Positions 15,004-20,765 of a DNA stretch of 20,765 bases are shown in pieces (position 1 is the stretch's first letter; each line of letters opens with the position of its first letter). This stretch comes from Solirubrobacterales bacterium (GTDB lineage: Bacteria; Actinomycetota; Thermoleophilia; Solirubrobacterales; Solirubrobacteraceae). Under the pieces are notes generated by a model that saw only the letters and a list, made by a program, of their open reading frames with translations, did no database searches and was not told the origin of the DNA. The position numbers and the translations under genes are program-made. The stretch spans positions 1 through 20,765 of the forward strand of contig PLYX01000033.1 in the NCBI GenBank assembly GCA_003151895.1, read 5' to 3'.

Positions 15004-15952
15004 GGCGCGGGGTGGGCAGGCGTGCGGAGAGGATCTGGCCCTCCTCGAGCTCGAGCTCGGCGGTGGTCTCGCGCGTCACCTGTGCCCAGATGTCGCGGCC
15101 GTCGGGGAGGGTCAGCTCGACGCGCACCTCGAACCCGAGGTGCACAACGCGGCGCACGAGCGCCTCGACGGCGCCGGAAGCAAAGTCCCCGCCCGGGAGG
15201 ATCTGGATGTCGTGCGGGCGCAACAGCGCGTCGCCGAGACGGTTGACCGGCCCTATGAACGACATCACGAACTCGTTGACCGGCTGCTCGTAGAGCTCGC
15301 GCGGGGTCCCCGTCTGCTCGATCCGCCCGCCGTTCATAACGACGATCTGGCCCGCCACGTCCATCGCCTCCTCCTGGTCGTGAGTGACGAAGATCGTGGT
15401 GACGTGGATCTCCTCGTGCAGGCGGCGCAGCCATTCGCGCAGCTCGCCGCGCACCTGCACGTCGAGCGCGCCGAACGGCTCGTCGAGCAGCAGCACCTTC
15501 GGCTGCGGGGCGAGCGCGCGAGCGAGCGCCATCCGCTGCAGCTGGCCGCCGGAGAGCTGGGAGGGGTAGCGCTTGGCCAGTCCGTCGAGCCGCACGAGGC
15601 TCAGCAGCTCTCCCACCCGCTCGTTCACCTCGTTCTTGGAGGCACGGCGCACCGTCAACCCGAAGGCGACGTTGTCATAGACGGTCATGTGCTTGAACGG
15701 GGCGTAGTGCTGGAAGACGAACCCCACTCCGCGGGTGCGTGCGGGCGCGGCTGTCAGGTCTTGCCCGGCGATCGACACATTGCCTGCATCGGGGGTCTCC
15801 AGGCCCGCGATGATGCGCAGCAGCGTCGACTTGCCGCTGCCGCTCGGTCCCAGCAGCGCCATCAGCGCGCCGTCCTTGACGGTCACGCTCACGTCGTCGA
15901 GCGCGGTGAACGAGCCGAAGCGCTTGGTGACGTTGTGGACCTCGATCGCCAT
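14993..15952 (-). CDS. cysA: sulfate ABC transporter ATP-binding protein
   Basis: A 319-residue ATPase that powers sulfate/thiosulfate import. Walker A GPSGSGKST is at 35-43, Q-loop FVFQHYAPF at 78-86, signature LSGGQLQRMALARAL at 133-147, Walker B VLLLDEPFGALD at 153-164, and the H-loop His191 in FVTHDQEEAMD. A C-terminal regulatory extension of about 85 residues (LRPHDIQI onward) resembles the TOBE region of CysA. The frame is open far upstream, but the ATG at 15950-15952 starts the family's N-terminus MAIEVHNVTKRFG. It overlaps the cysW stop by one base (TGATG), so translation is coupled. Last gene of the sbp-cysT-cysW-cysA operon. Confidence 0.93.
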   Translation of the reverse strand: MAIEVHNVTKRFGSFTALDDVSVTVKDGALMALLGPSGSGKSTLLRIIAGLETPDAGNVSIAGQDLTAAPARTRGVGFVFQHYAPFKHMTVYDNVAFGLTVRRASKNEVNERVGELLSLVRLDGLAKRYPSQLSGGQLQRMALARALAPQPKVLLLDEPFGALDVQVRGELREWLRRLHEEIHVTTIFVTHDQEEAMDVAGQIVVMNGGRIEQTGTPRELYEQPVNEFVMSFIGPVNRLGDALLRPHDIQILPGGDFASGAVEALVRRVVHLGFEVRVELTLPDGRDIWAQVTRETTAELELEEGQILSARLPTPRLFA

Positions 15953-16764
15953 CAGACCGCCGTGTCCCTGCGGGTGCGCCTGGCGAGCAGGTTCATCGTG
16001 AGCAGCGTGGCGAAGGCGAGCAGCGCAAGCACCACGGCGGCGGCGTATGCGCCCGTCGTGTCGAAGTTCTCGAAGCGGTCCTGAACATAGAGCGGCAATG
16101 TCTGTGTCTGGCCCTCCAACCGTCCGGACACGATGCTCACGGCGCCGAACTCGCCGAGCGCACGGGCGGTGGTGAGCACGACCCCATACACCACACCCCA
16201 ACGGATCGCGGGCAGCGTGACCCTCCGGAACGTCTGCCAAGCGCTCGCGCCGAGCGTGGCGGCGGCCTGCTCGGCGTCGGTGCCGAGCTCGTGCAACACA
16301 GGCACCGTCTCGCGCGCCACGAACGGAAGCGACACGAAGGCGGTGGCGAGCACCATCCCGGGGATCGAGAAGATCACCTGGATGCCGTGGGCGGTGAGCC
16401 AGTTGCCGAACCAGCCGGTGCGCCCGTATACGAGCACGAGCGCCAGCCCCACCACGACGGGGGAGATCGCGAACGGGAGGTCCAGCAGGAGTCCGAGCAG
16501 CGCGCGACCGCGGAAGCGCCCACGCTCGATCAGCAGCGCAATGCCGATCCCGAACACCGTGTTGAGCGGTACCACGATCGCCACCAGCTCGACCGACAGC
16601 CAGAACGCATGGATCGCATTGGGCTGCGTCACCGCGTTCCAGACGGGCGCCAAGCCGTGTTCGAAGGTGCGATAGAAGATCATCGCCACAGGCGCTCCGA
16701 GCAACGCCAGCAGGTAGGTCAGCCCCACCGCCCTCGGCCCGAGACGACGGACGCTAACCGCCAT
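15952..16764 (-). CDS. cysW: sulfate ABC transporter permease CysW
   Basis: A 270-residue inner-membrane permease with about six hydrophobic helices. The cytoplasmic EAA-type loop that contacts the ATPase reads EQAAATLGASAWQTFRRVTLP (about 165-185), followed by ARALGEFGAVSIVSG (200-214), a hallmark of sulfate/molybdate permeases. LYVQDRFENFDTTGAYAAA near the C-terminus fits CysW rather than CysT. The ATG at 16762-16764 lies inside the end of cysT (11-base overlap), and the stop shares a base with the cysA start. With CysT it forms the heterodimeric channel. Confidence 0.92.
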   Translation of the reverse strand: MAVSVRRLGPRAVGLTYLLALLGAPVAMIFYRTFEHGLAPVWNAVTQPNAIHAFWLSVELVAIVVPLNTVFGIGIALLIERGRFRGRALLGLLLDLPFAISPVVVGLALVLVYGRTGWFGNWLTAHGIQVIFSIPGMVLATAFVSLPFVARETVPVLHELGTDAEQAAATLGASAWQTFRRVTLPAIRWGVVYGVVLTTARALGEFGAVSIVSGRLEGQTQTLPLYVQDRFENFDTTGAYAAAVVLALLAFATLLTMNLLARRTRRDTAV

Positions 16765-17605
16765 GTGCCGACCCCCGACGCGAAAGCCAGGTCATCGCCC
16801 CGAGCACGACCAGCGCGCATGCCAGCAGCACCACAGAGACGGAGGCGGCGGCGGCGACGTTGTCGTTCTCGACCTGGTTGAAGATGTACACCGATCCCAC
16901 CTCCGTCTTGAAGGGGAGGTTGCCGGAGATGAGCACCACTGAGCCGAACTCGCCGAGGGCCCGCGCGAAGGAGAGGGCCGCGCCGGAGAGGATCGCGGGG
17001 GTCAGGTTGGGCAGCACGATTCGCCGGAACACGGTCCAGCTGCCCGCACCCAGCGAGCCGGCGGCTTCCTCCATCGAGCGGTCGAGCTCGATCAACACGG
17101 GCTGGACCGAGCGCACGACGAACGGAAGCGTGACGAACAGCAGCGCGAGGCCGACGGCGGCGCGCGTGAACGTGATGTCGATCCCCGCCGGGCCGCCCTT
17201 CCCGTAGAGCGCGAGCAGCACGACGCCGGCGACGACCGTGGGCAGTGCGAAGGGGAGGTCGATCAGCGCGTTCACGACCCGCTTGCCGGGGAACTCGTCG
17301 CGCACGAGCACCCAGGCGATGAGCGTGCCGAACAGGGCGTTGACGACCACCACGATCGCCGACGCCACAAGCGTGAGCTTCAGCGCCGCGACGGCCTCCG
17401 GGCCCGACACCGACTGCCAGAAGGCAGCGCTCCCTCCGCTTGCCGCACTGGCCAGCAGCGCGGACACGGGGAGCAGCACGAGCACCGACAGGTAGCCGGC
17501 GAGCAGCCCGTTGCCGAGCGCCGTGGCGGAGCGTCCGCCCGCCGGCAGCCCTCGCCGGCGAGGGGAGTGGCGTTCCAGCGCCTGCGATACGGGACCAGGG
17601 CTCAT
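16754..17605 (-). CDS. cysT: sulfate ABC transporter permease CysT (CysU)
   Basis: A 283-residue permease paired with CysW. A basic N-terminus (about 30 residues) precedes six predicted helices; the EAA loop reads EEAAGSLGAGSWTVFRRIVLP (179-199), followed by SFARALGEFGSVVLISGN (212-229). VGSVYIFNQVENDN near the C-terminus matches CysT, where an 'I...Q.E..D' segment is typical. The frame is open further upstream, but the ATG at 17603-17605 overlaps the sbp stop as ATGA, giving coupled translation and a normal family length, so I reject the longer reading. Confidence 0.92.
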   Translation of the reverse strand: MSPGPVSQALERHSPRRRGLPAGGRSATALGNGLLAGYLSVLVLLPVSALLASAASGGSAAFWQSVSGPEAVAALKLTLVASAIVVVVNALFGTLIAWVLVRDEFPGKRVVNALIDLPFALPTVVAGVVLLALYGKGGPAGIDITFTRAAVGLALLFVTLPFVVRSVQPVLIELDRSMEEAAGSLGAGSWTVFRRIVLPNLTPAILSGAALSFARALGEFGSVVLISGNLPFKTEVGSVYIFNQVENDNVAAAASVSVVLLACALVVLGAMTWLSRRGSAHGG

Positions 17606-18600
17606 TTGGCGGTGGAGACTCCCAACGACTGCTCGATCTTCGTGACGCTCCCGGTGGAGGTTTCGAAGAACTGCTTGTCCACCTGCGTCCACCCGCCCAG
17701 CGAGGCGATCGTGAACAGGCCCGTGGGGGTGGGGAACTCCCCAGGGGCTGCCACCCCTTCGACAACTGGGCGATAGCCCTTCTCAGCCCAGATCTTCTGG
17801 CCGGCGGGGGAGAGCAGGTAGTTGACGAACTTCTGTGCAGCAGCGGTGTTGCCGCCGGTAACGATCGCGATCGGGTTCTGGATCAGGATCGTGTCCTTGG
17901 GGATCACGTATTCGATCGGCGAGCCCTTCTTCTGGTCGGCGATCGCCTCGTCCTCGTAGTCGATCAGCGCGTCGCCGCGTCCCGCGAGGAACGTCTGCAG
18001 CGCGTTGCGCGCCGAGCTGTCCTGGCTGACCACGTTGTGGAAGAGCGCCTGCAGGTAGGCCTGCGCTTCGGCGGGCGTCTTGCCTTCCTTGATCTGGGCG
18101 CCGTAGGCGGCCATGATGTTCCAGCGGGCGCTCCCGGAGGTGAACGGGTTCGGCGTGACCACCTGCACGCCGGGCTTGACGAGGTCGCTCCAGCCGGTGA
18201 TGTGCTTGGGGTTGCCCTTGCGCACGATGATCACCGCGACCGACTCGGTGACGAAGCCGTGGGTGGCGTTCTGGTTCCAGCTGGAGGAGACGAGGCCGGC
18301 CTTCACGAGCCGCGTGACGTCCGGTTCGAGTGAGAAGTTGACCACGTCGGCTTTCAAGCCGGCCGCCACCGCGCGGCTCTGGTCGCCGGATGGCCCATAG
18401 GACTGGCCGAACGCGATGCCCTTGCCGTCGCTTGTCGCTTCGAAGGCGGGTATCAGCGATGCATACGCCCCCTCGGGGGTTGAGTAGGCGACGAGCGTGA
18501 GCTGCTTGCTGGAGCTCGAGGAGCCGCAGGCGGCTACTCCGAGAACGGCGCCGAGCAGGGCGAGGATGGACACGACAGCTGGAATTGTGCGGTTGCGCAT
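17602..18600 (-). CDS. sbp: sulfate-binding lipoprotein of the ABC transporter
   Basis: A periplasmic-type sulfate receptor of 332 residues from the ATG at 18598-18600 (a GTG two codons upstream is possible). The signal peptide ends in the lipobox GVAAC with Cys25, so the mature protein is lipid-anchored outside the membrane. Diagnostic pieces are VAYSTPEGAYASLIPAF, FGQSYGPSGDQSRAV (anion-binding loop), DVVNFSLEPDV, and TPNPFTSGSARWNIMAAYG, all as in Sbp/CysP. Thiosulfate or another oxyanion cannot be excluded. It is the first gene of the transporter operon and is probably made in excess of the coupled permeases. Confidence 0.92.
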   Translation of the reverse strand: MRNRTIPAVVSILALLGAVLGVAACGSSSSSKQLTLVAYSTPEGAYASLIPAFEATSDGKGIAFGQSYGPSGDQSRAVAAGLKADVVNFSLEPDVTRLVKAGLVSSSWNQNATHGFVTESVAVIIVRKGNPKHITGWSDLVKPGVQVVTPNPFTSGSARWNIMAAYGAQIKEGKTPAEAQAYLQALFHNVVSQDSSARNALQTFLAGRGDALIDYEDEAIADQKKGSPIEYVIPKDTILIQNPIAIVTGGNTAAAQKFVNYLLSPAGQKIWAEKGYRPVVEGVAAPGEFPTPTGLFTIASLGGWTQVDKQFFETSTGSVTKIEQSLGVSTAK

Positions 18601-18625
18601 AGCCACTTTCTACATCGAAGACATG

Positions 18626-18654
18626 AGGATAGGGACCGCATACTAATACCACAA
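18626..18654 (-). promoter_or_regulatory. candidate promoter of the sulfate transporter operon
   Basis: On the minus strand TTGTGG (18649-18654) and TATCCT (18626-18631) are separated by 17 bases, giving a start about 20 bases before the sbp ATG. Around it lies an unusually AT-rich patch with repeated CTAAT/CTAG/ATTAG elements (about 18641-18677), where a regulator such as the Rrf2 protein could bind. Both points are by eye only. Confidence 0.5.
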
Positions 18655-18689
18655 ACTAGATCGAGATTAGCGACTAAGTTGCGATTGTT

Positions 18690-18725
18690 GCGGCTCAGCC
18701 GTCTCGAGTAGCGCCGCTGAGCTGC
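18690..18725 (-). terminator. hairpin between tetR and sbp
   Basis: GCGGCTCAGC (18690-18699) and GCTGAGCTGC (18716-18725) pair over 9 of 10 positions with a 16-base loop. The structure lies just after the tetR stop on the minus strand and before the sbp promoter, as expected for a tetR terminator. There is no U-run. Confidence 0.45.
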
Positions 18726-18743
18726 TGTCCAGCCGGGGAGCGT

Positions 18744-19436
18744 TTAGCCGTCGCGGCGAGCGCCGACCGAGGCGAGCACCGCGTCGATGCAGGCACGCTG
18801 GACGCGCACCGGCTCGATCGGGAACGGCTCGGGGATGCCACCTGCGGAGGTGCGCACCCCCACGCCGATGCGCGCGAGGTGCATCGTGCCCAGCGTCTGG
18901 GTGTAGAGCTGGTTGGCGGTGAAGTCGGGGTCCTCGACGGTGAAGACGCCCTGCTCGGCCCCCTCGGCGAGGATCTGCGAGAGCTTGCCCAGGCAGGCCG
19001 CCATGTTCTGGCCGAGGCGGATCCAGACGGCGTCTGAGATCGTCTCGCGAAGCTCCTCGGAGGAGCGGCGCATCAGCGACAGCCCGCAGTCGAGGAACGC
19101 GGGGTGCTCGAGGCAGAAGCCCGTGTAGCGAAGCCAGCCCTCCTCCAGGCGCGCGACGGGGTCGAGCTCGGCCGGCAACTCCTCCAGGAGTTCCGCGAGG
19201 TCGGCGAGGTAGCTTGAGAGGGTGAGCACGTAGAGCTCCTCCTTGGAGGAGAAGTGGCGGTAGATCAGCGCCTTGTTGATGCCCACCGCGCGCGCGATGC
19301 TCTCGATCGGAGCGTCCTGGAGCCCGCGTTCGTCGAACAGCAGGCGAGTGGCGGCGATGATCTCGCGCTCGCGCTCGCGCCGGCGCGACACGCGACGGGC
19401 CGCGGGGAGTTCTGTGGAGCTGGGCGCGGTAGCCAT
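18744..19436 (-). CDS. TetR-family transcriptional regulator
   Basis: A 230-residue regulator. The N-terminal helix-turn-helix reads IIAATRLLFDERGLQDAPIESIARAVGINKALIYRHFSSKEELY in pieces across residues 26-69, the canonical TetR DNA-binding domain; the recognition helix is INKALIYRHF. The remaining helical part is the ligand-binding and dimer domain, ending with RVQRACIDAVL. It is divergent from the acyl-CoA dehydrogenase gene with 191 bases between, and an inverted repeat covers both promoters. By analogy with FadR/FabR-type and KstR-type TetR proteins it may sense an acyl-CoA and repress both genes; this is inference. The ATG at 19434-19436 is only a few bases from the predicted transcription start. 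Confidence 0.92.
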   Translation of the reverse strand: MATAPSSTELPAARRVSRRREREREIIAATRLLFDERGLQDAPIESIARAVGINKALIYRHFSSKEELYVLTLSSYLADLAELLEELPAELDPVARLEEGWLRYTGFCLEHPAFLDCGLSLMRRSSEELRETISDAVWIRLGQNMAACLGKLSQILAEGAEQGVFTVEDPDFTANQLYTQTLGTMHLARIGVGVRTSAGGIPEPFPIEPVRVQRACIDAVLASVGARRDG

Positions 19437-19444
19437 CCGGCGTG

Positions 19445-19473
19445 ACTATACCGAGAATGTAAACGTTGTTCAA
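19445..19473 (-). promoter_or_regulatory. tetR promoter, near-leaderless
   Basis: On the minus strand TTGAAC (19468-19473) and TATAGT (19445-19450) are 17 bases apart, a near-consensus sigma-70-type promoter. The predicted start near 19438 is 2-3 bases from the ATG at 19436, so the mRNA would be leaderless or nearly so; no Shine-Dalgarno would fit. Confidence 0.7.
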
Positions 19474-19496
19474 TCTCGCATTTGACAACTATTTAC
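19459..19496. promoter_or_regulatory. inverted repeat, probable TetR operator
   Basis: The halves GTAAACGTTGTTCAA (19459-19473) and TTGACAACTATTTAC (19482-19496) are inverted repeats matching at 10 of 15 positions without gaps; the inner parts GTTGTTCAA and GTTGTCAA (reverse complement of the right half) are identical apart from one extra T. The spacer is 8 bases. Each half covers one of the two divergent -35 boxes, so a bound repressor would block both genes. Confidence 0.65.
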
Positions 19497-19509
19497 CCTT
19501 TGCTAGGAT
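19482..19509 (+). promoter_or_regulatory. acyl-CoA dehydrogenase promoter
   Basis: A perfect -35 TTGACA (19482-19487) and a -10 TAGGAT (19504-19509) are 16 bases apart. Predicted start is near 19516, giving a leader of about 112 bases before the ATG at 19628. The leader has a 6-bp hairpin CCCGAC (19550-19555) with GTCGGG (19562-19567) and a possible second stem GGTGAC (19566-19571) with GTCACC (19597-19602). Confidence 0.7.
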
Positions 19510-19627
19510 TCGCTGATCGACCTACGGGCCCGTCCGCCCGCACGTCGGCCCCGACCGCAATGTCGGGTGACAGCTAGTTCCGTCGTACCCGAAGACGTCA
19601 CCGAGCCAGCAAAGGAGCTTTCGTCCC

Positions 19628-20765
19628 ATGTCAGCAACCGAGGTAAGCGGCGCCGAGGCGACCGAGGCGGCCGAGGCGGCCGTCGAGGCGATCACCAACG
19701 CGGCCAACAAAGACGTGAGCTTCTCGATGGCCCTGACGCAGGACCAGAAGGACATCCGCGACTGGGTGCACGGCTTCGCCGCCGATGTGATGCGTCCCGC
19801 CGCGCACGAATGGGACGAGAAGGAGCAGACCCCGTGGCCGATCATCCAGGAGGCCGCCAAGATCGGCCTGTATGGCTTCGAGGGGCTGGCGCAGTTCTTC
19901 GCCGACCCGACCGGGCTGGGACTTCCGATCGTCAACGAGGAGCTGTTCTGGGGAGACGCGGGGATCGGCATGGCGATCATGGGCACCACGCTGGCGGTGG
20001 CCGCGATCTTCGGACAGGGCACGGGCGAGCAGATCGGCGAATGGATCCCGCGCTGCTTCGGCACGCCCGATGACCTGAAGGTCGCCGCGTTCTGCGCCTC
20101 GGAGCCCAACGCGGGCTCGGACGTGAGCGCTGTGAGGACGACCGCGAAGTTCGACGAGGCGACCAAAGAATGGGTGCTCAACGGCCAGAAGGCGTGGGCG
20201 ACCAACGGTGGGATCTCCGACGTGCACATCGTGATCGCGACCGTCGACCGCGAGCTGAAGTCGCGCGGTCACGCCGCGTTCGTGGTGCCGATGAGCGAAG
20301 CGAAGGGCATCTCCGAAGGCACGAAGGTGTCCAAGCACGGTCTGCGCGCCTCGCACACCGCCGACGTGTTTCTCGACGACTGCCGTATCCCCGCCGAGTA
20401 CGTGCTGGGTGGCAAGGAGAAGCTCGACGAGCGCATCGCTCGCGTACGGGAGGGCAAGCGAGCCAAGTCACAGGCCGCCATGCAGACATTCGAGGCGTCT
20501 CGCCCGACGGTCGGCGCCCAGGCGCTCGGCATCGCCCGTGCCGCCTACGAGTACGCCCTGGACTACTCCAAGGAGCGCGAGCAGTTCGGCAAGAAGATCA
20601 TCGAGAACCAGTCGATCGCTTTCACGCTGGCCCGGATGAAGATGGAGATAGACGCGGCGCGGTTGCTCGTATGGCGCGCGTCGTGGATGGGGCGCAACAG
20701 CCACAAGTTCGAGAACGCCGAGGGCTCGATGAGCAAGCTCAAGGCCGGCGAGGTCGCCGTGTGGG
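19628..20765 (+). CDS. acyl-CoA dehydrogenase, C-terminus cut by window edge
   Basis: The 379 residues present begin with an Ala/Glu-rich extension (EATEAAEAAVEAI, to about 30) before the usual N-terminal helical domain. The signature CASEPNAGSD is at 156-165, the beta-domain has NGQKAWATNGG (185-195), SKHGLRASHTADVFLDDCRIP (235-255), and the C-terminal helical domain includes EREQFGKKI (316-324). This is FadE-type acyl-CoA dehydrogenase, the FAD enzyme of the first beta-oxidation step. A stretch GKEKLDERIARVREGKRAK (262-280) is longer than in many members. The catalytic base may lie in the missing end, so chain-length class cannot be judged. AAAGGAG (19611-19617) precedes the ATG by 10 bases. 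Likely controlled by the divergent TetR protein. Confidence 0.93.
   Translation, partial: MSATEVSGAEATEAAEAAVEAITNAANKDVSFSMALTQDQKDIRDWVHGFAADVMRPAAHEWDEKEQTPWPIIQEAAKIGLYGFEGLAQFFADPTGLGLPIVNEELFWGDAGIGMAIMGTTLAVAAIFGQGTGEQIGEWIPRCFGTPDDLKVAAFCASEPNAGSDVSAVRTTAKFDEATKEWVLNGQKAWATNGGISDVHIVIATVDRELKSRGHAAFVVPMSEAKGISEGTKVSKHGLRASHTADVFLDDCRIPAEYVLGGKEKLDERIARVREGKRAKSQAAMQTFEASRPTVGAQALGIARAAYEYALDYSKEREQFGKKIIENQSIAFTLARMKMEIDAARLLVWRASWMGRNSHKFENAEGSMSKLKAGEVAVW

Noticed and set aside
14993..16240. 415-codon reading of the CysA frame from 16240
   Set aside because: The first 96 residues are Arg-rich antisense-like sequence overlapping cysW; the CysA N-terminus MAIEVHNVTKRFG begins at 15952 with a TGATG overlap.
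16754..17692. Longer CysT start at 17692
   Set aside because: It would overlap sbp by about 90 bases; the ATGA overlap at 17602-17605 is the expected coupled start.
18667..19488. 273-codon minus-strand ORF overlapping tetR
   Set aside because: Arg/Pro-rich shifted frame; the TetR helix-turn-helix is clear in the other frame.

Overview
The window is GC-rich (roughly two-thirds G+C by eye) and reads as a chromosome segment of a high-GC actinobacterium. The best guess is the Thermoleophilia / Solirubrobacterales (Conexibacter/Solirubrobacter-like). Reasons: a wax-ester-synthase-type acyltransferase, a GMC alcohol oxidase and an acyl-CoA dehydrogenase; TTG and GTG starts; -10 boxes of the TAGGAT kind; and a very large exported protein built from 'LPxGL...C...CPxxSxVG' modules, which I associate with that class. 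This placement is inference, not a database result. There are no rRNA or tRNA genes, IS elements, prophage genes or CRISPR arrays that I can see.

Left part (1-5357): the 5' end of a WS/DGAT acyltransferase gene runs off the left edge, divergent from an alpha/beta hydrolase. A GMC-family flavoprotein gene lies downstream of a four-helix membrane protein gene in the same reading frame; only a TGA and about 21 sense codons separate them, and the GMC gene has no ATG or GTG start there. An FAD-dependent amine-oxidase-like protein (COG2907 type) follows. It converges on an exported GH79-like glycosidase, and both stop codons lie in the arms of one shared hairpin.

Middle (7003-14393): a methyltransferase gene broken by a one-base C-run expansion and lacking its C-terminus converges on a three-gene operon for exported proteins (164-aa beta-rich protein, predicted lipoprotein, 1050-aa modular protein). 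The lipoprotein and the giant protein share the same cysteine module, so they probably belong to one cell-surface system of unknown function. Further right, a membrane-anchored alpha/beta hydrolase and an intact methyltransferase are divergently arranged.

Right part (14515-20765): a cysteine-poor Rrf2 regulator (CymR-like rather than an Fe-S sensor) converges on a complete, translationally coupled sulfate ABC transporter operon (sbp-cysT-cysW-cysA). Upstream of sbp is a TetR regulator divergent from an acyl-CoA dehydrogenase that runs off the right edge. The TetR/dehydrogenase gap holds two well-formed divergent promoters whose -35 boxes lie in the two halves of an inverted repeat, a textbook layout for a repressor that controls both genes. 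The predicted TetR transcript is almost leaderless.
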